Numbered from the stretch's first letter, positions 1-8,984 are shown. The stretch is 64,000 bases of DNA from an uncultured Alphaproteobacteria bacterium (GCA_937903135.1 CALDAH010000028.1:1-64000), one strand, 5' to 3'. The notes: generated from the sequence alone by a model not told the origin. Numbers and translations: made by a program.

Positions 1-1
1 G

Positions 2-292
2 TTAATAAGAAATCTGTTAACAACGCTGAATTTTAATGCATCCGATCACGATAAAATGTTAATCGCAATGCATAAAAAATTAATCGGCATCTTGATTTGT
101 TTGGAGGTGGCAAATCGTCAAAACTTATCAGACTCTGCGGCAGAGACTATTTCAACAATTATGGGAAATGTCGCAGTGTCTATTGTATTGGATATAATGC
201 ATTACAGAATGATACGGGCATGCGAAATCAATGAACGTGATTATAAAAAATTACGTGCACGTTATATTTTGCGATCCAAGGCTGGTTGGTAG
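2..292 (+). CDS. Hypothetical protein, 5' end outside the window
   Basis: The reading frame is open from the first base of the window to a TAG stop at 290-292, so the gene probably begins upstream; the first in-frame ATG here is at 56. The visible 96 residues are mostly helical-looking with a hydrophobic stretch (IGILICLEV and a later VAVSIVLDIMHYRM) and a basic C-terminus. No motif of a known family is recognised. It is followed by an AT-rich stretch without convincing genes. Whether it is a real gene depends on the sequence to the left. Confidence 0.4.
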   Translation, partial: LIRNLLTTLNFNASDHDKMLIAMHKKLIGILICLEVANRQNLSDSAAETISTIMGNVAVSIVLDIMHYRMIRACEINERDYKKLRARYILRSKAGW

Positions 293-398
293 TATTATAA
301 TAGTATCACATTGGTAAATGTCTAATATCCGCTTTGGGTTGGGGTGTCTCTATGTGTTTTTTTTTGTAAAATTATATAAACGGGAATTTTTGATTAAA

Positions 399-687
399 TT
401 CAACCATCAGGAGAATTATTTGCTGGGTTTTATACTGTGATTAAGATTATTTGTGTTTTATATATGCAGATATTATTAAGTATAAATAATAATAGCACTC
501 GGTTTATTTGGTTGAAATTTTTATAAAAATCAACCATACCGAGATATGTGTTCTGTTTATATATGGTCAGTTGAATATTATGTTTTTTAAACCGGGCGTT
601 GAAAAAAATAATAAAAATCAATCGTGGGTTGAAAAAACGCTGTGCAATAATAAACAAATAATAGGAAATATTATAAAAAATCAACCA
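399..687. repeat. Cluster of GGTTGA/TCAACC half-sites in AT-rich intergenic DNA
   Basis: Between the truncated gene and the initiator tRNA the DNA is AT-rich and no open frame has a convincing ribosome-binding site. It repeats a 6-7 bp half-site in both orientations: TTCAACCA 399-406, TGGTTGA 509-515, TCAACCA 530-536, GTTGA 598-602, TCAATC 618-623, GGTTGA 627-632 and TCAACCA 681-687. Pairs 509-536 and 618-632 form hairpins. Three TCAACCA copies are followed by similar bases (CAGGAGA, TACCGAGA, TGGCGAGA). Spacing is irregular, which argues against CRISPR. A near-identical palindrome lies at 36491-36507. Function unknown: operator cluster or degenerate dispersed palindrome. Confidence 0.5.
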
Positions 688-733
688 TGGCGAGAAATCT
701 TGTATAATCTATGTATGTTATTAAATAGAAAAA

Positions 734-754
734 CCGCGCTTGGCGCGGGCTTTT
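734..754 (-). terminator. Rho-independent terminator of the initiator tRNA
   Basis: CCGCGC (734-739), loop TTG, GCGCGG (743-748). On the minus strand it is followed by a run of T just beyond the stem, placing it about 40 nt downstream of tRNA-fMet. The plus strand also has TTTT at 751-754, so it may act in both directions. Confidence 0.7.
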
Positions 755-791
755 CAATCAAACTGATTTTTTTAATCATATTTATCTAAAC

Positions 792-868
<77 letters not shown>

Positions 869-1019
869 ATAAAGTACAGTCATTCTATATCTTTTAGACC
901 GAATGTCAAATAAAAAATAGAAATAAACAGGTTTCTATTATAAATATACTCTTTTAAAGCTTATTTAGAGCTTTTTAGCCGTTTTTAAACCTATGCTGGC
1001 TTGAATTATAATTTTTTTA

Positions 1020-1046
1020 TTGCTACACTTTTATATTATATATAAT
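1020..1046 (+). promoter_or_regulatory. Putative promoter of the DUF374 acyltransferase/lpxK/lpxC operon
   Basis: TTGCTA at 1020-1025 and TATAAT at 1041-1046 with a short 15-nt spacer, 18 nt upstream of the ATG at 1065. Position 1020 is also a possible TTG start codon in frame, but it would lie inside this promoter, which favours the ATG at 1065. Confidence 0.45.
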
Positions 1047-1064
1047 CGCATAAAAGAGATTTTT

Positions 1065-1862
1065 ATGATACATAATAAAACATTTAGGAAAGCATGGAAA
1101 AAATTCTGGAATCCGATCTTGGGTTTTCCGTTACTTCAATGGATTATTGCAATTATTTTGGCCGTGGCCCTATGGGGGATTTATTTTACATCACGGAAAA
1201 AGATTACTAATTATGAAATCTTTAAAAAATATCGTCGTCGGCCGGCTGTTTTTATTTTCTGGCACGGGCGTAGTATGATGTTATCCCCGATTATTTGTAT
1301 CGGACGGATGCGCGCATATGCAATCGCCAGTCGGCACAAAGACGGACGAATGATGGCAAAGCTGCAGCGTTTATTCGGCCTAAAGGCGATTTATGGCAGT
1401 ACGTCCGAGGGCGGAATATCCGTTCTGCGCGAAGGTGTTCGCGTCCTGCGTGGTGGAAAATATGCGCTGTGTTTATCCCCCGATGGGCCGGGCGGGCCAA
1501 GTCTGCGCGTTCAAGACGGTGCGCTGTATTTTGCAAAGATGTCCGGTGCGCCCATTATTCCCGTTTGTTATTCTGCATCCAGGGCGCGGTTTCAATCACG
1601 ATGGGATCGGTTTATGGTTGCGATGCCGTTTTCAAAGATTACATGTCGCGTCGGGAATCCTGTGTTTATTGATTCAAAAATCAGTGCGGAAGAATTTGAA
1701 AACACCCGAAAAAAGATAGAAGATATCATGGTTCAACAACTGCGTGAAATGGATGCTGAATTCGGGTTGTTTAAGGTTGAACAGGATTTAACATCCAGTG
1801 CGTTTAAGCAAAAAATGCGCGATGAACGGGCAATTAAGAAAGCAAAAAAGAAAAATAAATAA
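1065..1862 (+). CDS. Lysophospholipid acyltransferase family protein (DUF374)
   Basis: The 265-residue protein has an N-terminal membrane segment (WIIAIILAVALWGIYF) and the DUF374 pattern: FWHGRSMM, SRHKDGRMMAKLQRLFGL, GSTSEGGISVLREGV, SPDGPGGPSLRVQDGALYFAKMSG and a final WDRFMVAMPFSK block. The family resembles PlsC-type acyltransferases and is predicted to act on lipid A or phospholipid acylation at the inner membrane; the substrate is not shown. The start is ATG 1065, preceded by AAGAG, because the upstream TTG at 1020 lies in the promoter. It is the first gene of a cluster with lpxK and lpxC, supporting a role in outer-membrane lipid synthesis. The C-terminus is strongly basic. Confidence 0.88.
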   Translation: MIHNKTFRKAWKKFWNPILGFPLLQWIIAIILAVALWGIYFTSRKKITNYEIFKKYRRRPAVFIFWHGRSMMLSPIICIGRMRAYAIASRHKDGRMMAKLQRLFGLKAIYGSTSEGGISVLREGVRVLRGGKYALCLSPDGPGGPSLRVQDGALYFAKMSGAPIIPVCYSASRARFQSRWDRFMVAMPFSKITCRVGNPVFIDSKISAEEFENTRKKIEDIMVQQLREMDAEFGLFKVEQDLTSSAFKQKMRDERAIKKAKKKNK

Positions 1863-1875
1863 AAGGAATAGCTGC

Positions 1876-2781
1876 ATGAAAACACCGTGGTGGTTTTTGT
1901 ATAAGACTCCGTTGGCATTTTTATTAATTCCGTTTTCGTGGATATATTATATTATCGGGCGGGTGGTGTATTTTTTCCGCCGATTGCGTTCGTATAAATC
2001 ACGACGTCCGGTTATTTGCATCGGTAATATTTTGGCCGGCGGTGTTGGTAAAACACCAATCGTTCGGGCAATTGCAATGCGACTGGATGCGCCGGTGGTT
2101 ATGCGCGGGTATAAAAAAAGTGCACATACCGGTAACGCCGGGGACGAGGCAACGATGCTATCGCGTGATGGGCTGCAGGTTCATACGGGAAATAGAAAAA
2201 GCAATATTATATTATTAGATCGCCAGCAAAATGTAAAAACACCGATTGTTATGGATGATGGTTTTCAAAATCCTGTGATAAAAAAAGATATATCTGTTTT
2301 GGTTTTTGACGAAGGTCTGGGATATGGCAACGGGTTTTTAATACCGGCCGGGCCGATGCGTGAACCGCGTCGTGCAATTAACCGGGCGGATGCAATAATT
2401 GTTGTTAAATCAAACCGACCGCGTAAAAAATTTGTACTGCCGTCGGCAGTCCCGGTGTTTTATGCACAACCGAAAACATTTAATCCGTATGACGAAGATG
2501 AACGCTTATTCGCGTTTGCCGGAATCGGATACCCGCGAAAGTTTTTTAATTCTTTGAAAAATGTTGTCGGAACAAAAATCTTTGCCGATCACTATCAATA
2601 TACCAATCAGGACTTAGAACGTTTGTTTGCAATGGCGGCAAAGAAAAAAGCCCAGTTGATTACAACAGAAAAAGACTGGGTAAGGTTACCCGAATGCGTA
2701 CGGGATAAAATAAAATATGCACGATTAGATATGACAATTGATGAACGGTTTTTTGACTGGCTGGGGGATAAATTAAAATGA
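1876..2781 (+). CDS. lpxK: Tetraacyldisaccharide 4'-kinase
   Basis: LpxK phosphorylates the 4' position of the tetraacyldisaccharide to give lipid IVA at the inner membrane. The 301-residue protein starts with a hydrophobic anchor (FLLIPFSWIYYIIGRVVYFF) and carries the family P-loop GNILAGGVGKTPIVRAI, then MDDGFQNP and the LpxK-typical segment GNGFLIPAGPMREP. The ATG at 1876 follows AAAAGGA by 8 nt; an in-frame ATG at 1798 lies inside the previous gene and lacks a site. It sits 13 nt after the acyltransferase and overlaps lpxC by 4 nt (ATGA), indicating one operon. Confidence 0.95.
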   Translation: MKTPWWFLYKTPLAFLLIPFSWIYYIIGRVVYFFRRLRSYKSRRPVICIGNILAGGVGKTPIVRAIAMRLDAPVVMRGYKKSAHTGNAGDEATMLSRDGLQVHTGNRKSNIILLDRQQNVKTPIVMDDGFQNPVIKKDISVLVFDEGLGYGNGFLIPAGPMREPRRAINRADAIIVVKSNRPRKKFVLPSAVPVFYAQPKTFNPYDEDERLFAFAGIGYPRKFFNSLKNVVGTKIFADHYQYTNQDLERLFAMAAKKKAQLITTEKDWVRLPECVRDKIKYARLDMTIDERFFDWLGDKLK

Positions 2782-3713
2782 CAACATTAAAAAAAGAAGT
2801 CGTAATTCGTGGACACGGTATTCATTCCGGCGCACCGGTTAAGGTCGTTATTCGCCCGAGTAATTCATCCGGTATATTTTTTCGCCGTACGGATATAAAG
2901 GGTTCTATGCCGATTGCGGCGTTATTTAATAACGTCGGGGAAACCAAAATGCGTAATACCACAATCGGGGATTTAAATTCCGCCCATGTTCAGACGGTTG
3001 AACATCTTATGGCGGCGCTGTTTATCGCGGGGATTGATAGCGCGATGATTGATATATCCGGGCCCGAGACACCAATACTTGACGGCAGTGCTGCGGAATT
3101 TTTGGCGGCGTTTGTTAATGCTGGTGTAACGTCCGGGGCGATGAAACGCATTATTGTAAAACGCGAGGTTATTGCCCATTCGCGTGAGATTTTGCGTACA
3201 CTATCACCGTGGGTGCGAATTCGTTTATGGTTCTTTAATTTAATATCAGGCCGTCGCGGGAATGGATTCGTAAGATTAAAACCTAATCACGGGAAATCAT
3301 TAGATATCACCGCAACATTAATATACCCAGAGAAAATTATCGGAGAGCAGACATACCGCTATTCATTTAACGGGTCAAAGAAATCTATTAATGATTTTAC
3401 AACGAATATTGCACGGGCGCGAACATTTGGAAAATATTCGGAATGGGAATACCTAAAGGCGCATGGAATGGGTCGCGGGGCAAATGAAAATAATGTTATC
3501 GCGTTGAATAATACGGGCGACGGGACATTGAATCCTGTGATATGGCCCGATGAATTTGTTCGGCATAAAATAATTGATGCAATCGGTGATATGTTTACCA
3601 GCGGCGGCTGGATTATCGGTGACTTAGAATCATTTAAGGGCAGTCATGCTTTAAATAATCTGGTTCTTAAAAAGTTATTTAGCAATGCTGAAAATTATGA
3701 TATAGTTGAATAA
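2778..3713 (+). CDS. lpxC: UDP-3-O-acyl-N-acetylglucosamine deacetylase
   Basis: LpxC is the zinc-dependent deacetylase that commits UDP-GlcNAc derivatives to lipid A synthesis in the cytoplasm. The 311-residue protein has TVEHLMAAL with general base E75 and ligand H76, the second motif VRHKIIDAIGD with H263 and D267, and catalytic H290 in GSHALNN. The N-terminal GHGIHSG block is also present. Length is normal. The start codon overlaps the lpxK stop (ATGA). In many proteobacteria lpxC closes the division cluster; here it is paired with lpxK, and division genes ftsQ/ftsA lie 25 kb away. Confidence 0.96.
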   Translation: MTTLKKEVVIRGHGIHSGAPVKVVIRPSNSSGIFFRRTDIKGSMPIAALFNNVGETKMRNTTIGDLNSAHVQTVEHLMAALFIAGIDSAMIDISGPETPILDGSAAEFLAAFVNAGVTSGAMKRIIVKREVIAHSREILRTLSPWVRIRLWFFNLISGRRGNGFVRLKPNHGKSLDITATLIYPEKIIGEQTYRYSFNGSKKSINDFTTNIARARTFGKYSEWEYLKAHGMGRGANENNVIALNNTGDGTLNPVIWPDEFVRHKIIDAIGDMFTSGGWIIGDLESFKGSHALNNLVLKKLFSNAENYDIVE

Positions 3714-3741
3714 AGAATTATTAATAAACAAGGGACATAAA

Positions 3742-4170
3742 ATGAAAAAAATTTTGTCTGTGTTGGGAATTTTAGCTGTTGCCGGATGCGGCGGTATGAT
3801 AAAAAATCAAAACGGCAGTGAATATTTAACGCAGCTGGATGCTGAACCGATTGGCTGTACGTTTTTATATAAACTGGAATCAGAGGTATCGGTATACGAT
3901 GCTGATGACGCACGCCGGTATTTGGAAAATCGTATCGCGGATCAGGCGCGCCCTGGGAACGCGTATTGGATAACTAGTCAACGGACACGCCCGAATGAAT
4001 GGGTAATATTTGGCCCGGAACGTGCATTTATTTTGGTTGCAAATGTTTATGATTGTCCGCATCCGCGCAGCCAGCGAACCGCCCGTGACGGCGGGGCGGC
4101 CACAATTGCAATGCCGGTATATGAACAGTCCATGCCCCAGTATTCAGGTGGTTATGGCGTTTATCGTTAA
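3742..4170 (+). CDS. Small lipoprotein of unknown function
   Basis: A 142-residue protein with a short signal peptide ending in the lipobox VAGC (MKKILSVLGILAVAGC), so it should be lipidated and sorted by the Lol system. The mature part has a few cysteines (GCTFLY, YDCPHP) and an ATIAMPVY segment near a Tyr/Gly-rich tail. ATG 3742 follows AGGGA; an earlier TTG at 3706 overlaps lpxC and would destroy the signal peptide. It sits 28 nt after lpxC and ahead of a terminator, so it likely belongs to the lipid A operon. No family assigned with confidence. Confidence 0.75.
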   Translation: MKKILSVLGILAVAGCGGMIKNQNGSEYLTQLDAEPIGCTFLYKLESEVSVYDADDARRYLENRIADQARPGNAYWITSQRTRPNEWVIFGPERAFILVANVYDCPHPRSQRTARDGGAATIAMPVYEQSMPQYSGGYGVYR

Positions 4171-4192
4171 TCGTTTATAAAATTTTAATTTT

Positions 4193-4218
4193 GCCCGCTG
4201 TTTTTAGGCGGGCTTTTT
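4193..4218 (+). terminator. Rho-independent terminator after the lpx operon
   Basis: GCCCGC (4193-4198) pairs with GCGGGC (4208-4213), followed by TTTTT. Confidence 0.85.
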
Positions 4219-4228
4219 CATTCTGTGT

Positions 4229-4258
4229 TTGCCAAGGTTGATATTTTTATGTTATAAT
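4229..4258 (+). promoter_or_regulatory. Putative promoter of the type IVb pilus operon
   Basis: TTGCCA (4229-4234), 18-nt spacer, TATAAT (4253-4258), lying between the lpx-operon terminator and the first pilus gene at 4281. Confidence 0.6.
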
Positions 4259-4280
4259 TATTCAAAAGGGCAGAGAGAAA

Positions 4281-5543
4281 TTGGCAAATCAGGTAATATC
4301 CGTTAATAGAAAAAAATACGCGGTTGGGTTGTTTTGGCAGCCGCTGGGCACGCGTAAGGTCGGGCGAAATTATGCCCGAAATTTAGCACGCAGCGTTGAT
4401 AGAAAATTAAATCTGTTTACCGAATACCGTGCCATGGTTGGTCTGGGGTCGCGTCGCGCCGGACATCGTGCCGGAATGATGGCCGCCGCCGCCGAGGTTA
4501 TGGAAGCATTCCCGGAATATTCATCTTTTTTAGCGGTATTTCGCATTGATCTTGGTTATTTTTTAGTAGCTGTCCGTAATGGAATAATCCTTGAGGATAA
4601 GATTTTTGAATCCGAGGCCGATGCCCGTTCTGAATACGTGCGGTTATCTGAAATCCCGGACTGGGGGGCATTTATTGCGCCGGGGGCATGGTCAATGCCG
4701 CGTGCGGTTGAACGTTCGTTGCCGGATTTAATATCACGAAATGCCCGGGCGATGCTGCATTCGGTTAGTCGTTTTCGCGCCGGTTTGTTTTCGTTGATAT
4801 TAATCGGTATATTTTTATTTATAATGTTTATGATTTTTCGTGACCCGATAATGCAATTGGTATCCCCACGGCCACGACCGGCCCAGATTGATCCCGTATT
4901 AGCCGAGGAATATAAACGTCAGATAATTGAAAAAAACAAAGAGCTTGACGAACGGTTTAATATTCAAAAAACGCCGCCACCGCCACCGTTGGTTATGCCG
5001 TATGATAACCTGCCGTCGCCCGCTGCCCGGGCAGAGCTGTGCTATCAGGCGATCGGTTTTTTAATGCAGCCGATTACCGGTTGGCATCAGGTAATGGCCG
5101 AATGCAATGAAACGCACGCCGTGGCCCAGTTTCGTCGCGATTTCGGAACATTGGGGGATTTTTATAACATTGCAACGCAGCTAATGCCCGGGACATTCGT
5201 CCAAGAACGCGGCGAGGACGAGATTATGGCACGCGCCGCGCTGCCGGCGTTACCCGCCGAACCGTCCCTGGATGAACGCGATGCCGAAACTCTGTTGCGC
5301 GATGTAACGTCCGCATTTCAGGGCCTGGATACACCGATTAACGCCCAGATTGTCGTAGACGTTTTGTCAAACGGGGTGGATACGGCCCAGCTGAATATCG
5401 TAGAGATATCGGCTGATTCAAAGCTTGCACCGATGCAGTTTATGAAAATATTTGATGAATTCGGTGGCGTGTATATGACGCGTTGTGTATGGAATACTGC
5501 GGGTCGCATATGGAACTATGAGGTGATTATCTATGCTAAATAA
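4281..5543 (+). CDS. pilO2: Type IVb pilus accessory protein, PilO2-like
   Basis: A 420-residue bitopic membrane protein: cytoplasmic N-domain of about 170 residues, one transmembrane helix (LFSLILIGIFLFIMFMIF), a proline-rich linker (TPPPPPLVMP) and a periplasmic C-domain. Size, layout and position match PilO of IncI thin pili (pilin accessory protein family), which bridges the inner-membrane platform to the rest of the machine. The start is TTG at 4281 behind AAGGGCAGAGAG. It overlaps pilP by 11 nt and is followed by a PilQ-type ATPase and a PilR-type platform protein. Sequence conservation of PilO is low, so context carries much of the weight. Confidence 0.7.
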   Translation: MANQVISVNRKKYAVGLFWQPLGTRKVGRNYARNLARSVDRKLNLFTEYRAMVGLGSRRAGHRAGMMAAAAEVMEAFPEYSSFLAVFRIDLGYFLVAVRNGIILEDKIFESEADARSEYVRLSEIPDWGAFIAPGAWSMPRAVERSLPDLISRNARAMLHSVSRFRAGLFSLILIGIFLFIMFMIFRDPIMQLVSPRPRPAQIDPVLAEEYKRQIIEKNKELDERFNIQKTPPPPPLVMPYDNLPSPAARAELCYQAIGFLMQPITGWHQVMAECNETHAVAQFRRDFGTLGDFYNIATQLMPGTFVQERGEDEIMARAALPALPAEPSLDERDAETLLRDVTSAFQGLDTPINAQIVVDVLSNGVDTAQLNIVEISADSKLAPMQFMKIFDEFGGVYMTRCVWNTAGRIWNYEVIIYAK

Positions 5544-6207
5544 AACATATTTTATTTTATTGGTTTTTATTATGGCGTTTTCGTCAGCGCGAACATTCCC
5601 GGCATTTGCCGATGAATCCGGTGCAATGGACGCCGAGATGGAAGAGGTTTCCGCCGATGCCGTTGCCGCATATAATGTTAACGGGTCATTATTTCAACAG
5701 ATTACCGATCTGGAACAGGAAAAGGTTTTAATGCAGCTGGAAAAGGAACGCGCCCAGCTGGATCTGGAACTGGATCGCTTGGCGGCTGAAAAAATAAAAC
5801 TGCATATGGAGATAGATACACTATCGGGCCGTGCCGAGCAGCAGCAACAAGAGCTTGAGACTGAAAAAGCACGACTGGAGGCCGAGGCAGCACGACTAGC
5901 GCGCGAGAAGGAAAGTTTAGCCGAGCAGAGTGCGGCCGATGCCAAGCGCGTATATTCCGCACCCGCCCAAAGTACCGCAGCGGCTGATATAAACCTGGCC
6001 GATAGATATAAATTGATTAATGTAGTCGGCGTTGGATCACAGCTGCAGGCGACCGTTACAGATTTAAATACAGGACAAAATAAACGTTTATCCGTAGGTA
6101 AAATCCTGGATGATTTTAGTGTAAAATCTATATCCTTAGATGATGGCGTTGTATTTATTAATAATAAGGGTGAAACGCAGGTATTGAATATCGGCGGGGC
6201 ACGATAG
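5533..6207 (+). CDS. pilP: Type IVb pilus biogenesis protein, PilP-like
   Basis: A 224-residue exported protein: signal peptide (MLNKTYFILLVFIMAFSSA), then a long Glu/Leu-rich coiled coil from about residue 55 to 135, an Ala/Ser linker, and a compact C-terminal domain (LINVVGVGSQLQATVTDLNTGQNKRLSVG as its core) resembling the PilP beta domain that contacts the secretin. The start overlaps the pilO2 end, so the two are translationally coupled. Domain order matches PilP of IncI-type pili, where it sits between PilO and the ATPase. Confidence 0.72.
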   Translation: MLNKTYFILLVFIMAFSSARTFPAFADESGAMDAEMEEVSADAVAAYNVNGSLFQQITDLEQEKVLMQLEKERAQLDLELDRLAAEKIKLHMEIDTLSGRAEQQQQELETEKARLEAEAARLAREKESLAEQSAADAKRVYSAPAQSTAAADINLADRYKLINVVGVGSQLQATVTDLNTGQNKRLSVGKILDDFSVKSISLDDGVVFINNKGETQVLNIGGAR

Positions 6208-6233
6208 TATAACGGTTTTAGGTGCGATTATAA

Positions 6234-7871
6234 ATGAACGATAAAGAAAAAGAAGTTTTAAGCAACGATACAGTCGAACGTCGCCCATCTGTTCCGACGG
6301 GGTTGGAAAATGCCGAAAGCAAAGATATTGTTGATTTTTTATTCGCTAACGGTAATCGGTTGCTGACCGCAACCGGTGCCGAGATGGAACTGCCAAAGGA
6401 TACGCAGGGGCTGATTGCATATTTTTCCGGCGGCGAGATTATTATATCACGAACACACCGTTATGACGGTCGTGTTTTAGCGTTTTTAGATTTGTTAGAA
6501 AAACGCGGACGGCCAATGCGCCGACCGTTTTATTCGGATTTAGGGCTGGTATCTAATATATATAAATTTTATGAATCGCGGGTCGGCGGATCTAATCGTT
6601 CACGATTGGATTACGATAACCAAATGCAAAAGGATTTTGTTGATATTATCGCCAAGGCCGCCGCACAGAAAGTATCTGATATTCATATAGAGGTCGCAGA
6701 TCAGACCACAATTTATTTCCGTATTGACGGCAGTATGCAACCGGTATTGGAATATAATTCCGGCTGGGGGGAATCATTCGTTCGCGCGGCATTTGCATCC
6801 GCCGATATGTCAAATGCGAACTATGCCCAAAATGAATACCAGTCTGCACAAAAAGATGGTCGTACGCCCCTGCGCGGGACAAAGGATTTATATCTGCCCG
6901 CCGGGATTTTAAGTATTCGTATGCAGTTTAATCCGATCGCATTCGGCAGTCGTTATGTCGTTATGCGATTGTTGTATGATAACCCGTCCGAGGGGATTAA
7001 AACAGAACAGGAATTCGGTGAATACGAACAGCGTTTAATGATGCGCATGCGGGCATTCCCGACGGGACTGGTTATTGTCGCCGGGCCGACGAGTTCTGGG
7101 AAATCAACAACGCTGGTTCGTAATATGTCGTTAATGCTAAAGGAACGTCATTACGAGATAAATATGATCACGGTGGAAAACCCCGTTGAGCAAAAAATTT
7201 TCGGCGCGCATCAGATGCCTGTTATTAATACAACCAGCGAAGAACAGCGCGACGAGGAATATACCGAGGCATTGGCCGCCGCGCTGCGCAGTGACCCTGA
7301 TACTTTAATGGTCGGGGAAATTCGTACGCTGGCCGCCGCCCAATTAACCGTACGCGGTGCGTTATCCGGTCATAACGTATGGACCACGCTGCATGCAAAT
7401 TCAGCACTGGCCGCATTAACCCGTTTACTGGATATGGGGATAGAGGCATTTAAGCTAAAAGAAGAAACGCTAATGCGTGGATTAATATCAATGCGGTTGT
7501 TTAAAAAGCTATGTCCGTATTGTCGTGAACGCTTAATTGATCATCCTGAAAACCCGGCGTATAATCGCGTCTTGGACGCGTTCGGTGAAATCGGCCTGCG
7601 CCAGGTATATATTCGCGGCGCCGGTTGTAACGAATGTAATGGGACGGGGACACTGGGCCGAATTAAAGCGGGCGAGATTATAATTACAAACAGTGAATTT
7701 TTAGGCCTGGCGCTATCTGGCGATACGGATGGTGCGGTAAAATACTGGCTGGAGGAAATGGATGGCCGAACGTTAAAAGAGGCCGCAATGGAATTAATGC
7801 TGCGTGGAATAATCGGTGTTGATGAATTAGAACGCTGGGTGGGATTACTGGACCGGCCGGGGGTATATTAA
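6234..7871 (+). CDS. pilQ: Type IVb pilus assembly ATPase (PilQ/GspE superfamily)
   Basis: A 545-residue secretion ATPase that should power pilus assembly at the cytoplasmic face of the inner membrane. Around residue 283 is Walker A (GPTSSGKSTT), then the Asp-box region with AENPVEQ-like sequence (TVENPVEQ), Walker B/His-box (SDPDTLMVGEIRT and WTTLHANSA) and two CxxC pairs (CPYC near 427, CNEC near 465) that bind zinc in GspE/PilB proteins. In IncI nomenclature PilQ is the ATPase, not the secretin. It is 26 nt after pilP and 1 nt before the platform gene. Confidence 0.88.
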   Translation: MNDKEKEVLSNDTVERRPSVPTGLENAESKDIVDFLFANGNRLLTATGAEMELPKDTQGLIAYFSGGEIIISRTHRYDGRVLAFLDLLEKRGRPMRRPFYSDLGLVSNIYKFYESRVGGSNRSRLDYDNQMQKDFVDIIAKAAAQKVSDIHIEVADQTTIYFRIDGSMQPVLEYNSGWGESFVRAAFASADMSNANYAQNEYQSAQKDGRTPLRGTKDLYLPAGILSIRMQFNPIAFGSRYVVMRLLYDNPSEGIKTEQEFGEYEQRLMMRMRAFPTGLVIVAGPTSSGKSTTLVRNMSLMLKERHYEINMITVENPVEQKIFGAHQMPVINTTSEEQRDEEYTEALAAALRSDPDTLMVGEIRTLAAAQLTVRGALSGHNVWTTLHANSALAALTRLLDMGIEAFKLKEETLMRGLISMRLFKKLCPYCRERLIDHPENPAYNRVLDAFGEIGLRQVYIRGAGCNECNGTGTLGRIKAGEIIITNSEFLGLALSGDTDGAVKYWLEEMDGRTLKEAAMELMLRGIIGVDELERWVGLLDRPGVY

Positions 7872-7872
7872 T

Positions 7873-8946
7873 ATGGAACGGTTGGAAAAATTATATGCCA
7901 AACTGGTATTCCGTTTAAATACCGAAAAACGTATGGCGACCGCACGAAAATTGGCATCGTTACTGCGAAATGATTTTACATTAATGGACGCCCTGGGACG
8001 ATTAGAGATGATCGAGTCTAAAAACGGTAAGCGTCCGAATGAACCGTTTGCAATTGTTATGCGCGAATGGCAAAAAAACCTTGAACGCGGGATGAGCTTT
8101 TCTGATGCGACGCGTGGCTGGGTCCCGCCCGATGAAACATTGTTGGTAACGTCGGGGAATCTTTCTAATTTAGTTGTCGCATTGGAAAACGTCGGGCATG
8201 TTGTTGATGGAATGCAGCGTATTCATCGCGCAATGCGCGGGGCCGTTGCGTACCCGATGTTTTTGCTGGCGTTAACGTTCGGGATTATTATTATGGTTGG
8301 TCTGTATCTGGTCCCGCCCCTGGCAGAGGTTGCCGGCAACGATATGGTATGGCGCGGTATGGCGCGGTCGTTAATATGGCTATCGGGGGTCGCAACGCAT
8401 TACTGGTTCGCATTTATAATAGGGTTTGCATTGGTCGCCGGAATAATATGGATGTCAATGGCGAATTGGTCCGGGTGGCTGCGTTCCCGATTTGATAGTT
8501 TCCCGCCATGGAGTATTTATAGGATTAATATTTCGGTCGGGTGGCTAATGTCTTTGGCGGCGATGGTATCGGCAGGTATTACCGTCCCGAATGCGATACG
8601 TATGCTGGCGGATAATGCAAATCGGTATCTGGCGTCTATATTGGAACGGGTTCTGCATTTTATTGCGAACGGTGATAATTTAGGGGTGGCGTTAAATAAC
8701 GCCGATCGTAATTTCCCCGATCCAGAGATCATAGGGGATTTAACAATTTACGCTGATATGAACGGATTTGATGCAAACCTTAAACATATTGCAAACGATT
8801 ATCTGGAAGAATCCGTCCGCAGGGTAGATGCGATATCTAATGCATTAAACAGCGTCGGGATTTTATTAGTATCGGCAATTATTGCCTGGGTTGTACTGGG
8901 TACATTCCAGATGCAAGATCAGATTACAGCCGCGTTATCGTATTAA
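7873..8946 (+). CDS. pilR: Type IVb pilus inner-membrane platform protein (PilR/GspF family)
   Basis: A 357-residue GspF-like protein with three membrane segments (about residues 120-150, 170-195 and a C-terminal VGILLVSAIIAWVVLGTFQM) and two helical cytoplasmic domains; the second has the FPDPEIIGDLTIYAD block typical of T2SF domains. It should form the platform on which the adjacent ATPase acts. It is the last gene before a terminator, and no prepilin, prepilin peptidase or secretin gene is next to it; a secretin-like lipoprotein gene lies at 30443. Confidence 0.85.
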   Translation: MERLEKLYAKLVFRLNTEKRMATARKLASLLRNDFTLMDALGRLEMIESKNGKRPNEPFAIVMREWQKNLERGMSFSDATRGWVPPDETLLVTSGNLSNLVVALENVGHVVDGMQRIHRAMRGAVAYPMFLLALTFGIIIMVGLYLVPPLAEVAGNDMVWRGMARSLIWLSGVATHYWFAFIIGFALVAGIIWMSMANWSGWLRSRFDSFPPWSIYRINISVGWLMSLAAMVSAGITVPNAIRMLADNANRYLASILERVLHFIANGDNLGVALNNADRNFPDPEIIGDLTIYADMNGFDANLKHIANDYLEESVRRVDAISNALNSVGILLVSAIIAWVVLGTFQMQDQITAALSY

Positions 8947-8950
8947 AAAA

Positions 8951-8974
8951 GGCCGGATTTCCCGGCCGTTTTTT
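8951..8974. terminator. Bidirectional terminator between pilR and the RusA-like gene
   Basis: GGCCGG (8951-8956) pairs with CCGGCC (8962-8967); T-run on the plus strand at 8969-8974 and A-run (T on minus) upstream, serving both convergent genes. Confidence 0.85.
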
Positions 8975-8984
8975 ATACCATAAT

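Noticed and set aside
399..687. CRISPR-like array
   Set aside because: Half-sites are short, occur in both orientations and are irregularly spaced; there are no cas genes in the window.
430..789. Overlapping short frames of 84 and 93 residues
   Set aside because: They lie in AT-rich repeat DNA, lack ribosome-binding sites and start from weak codons; composition explains them.
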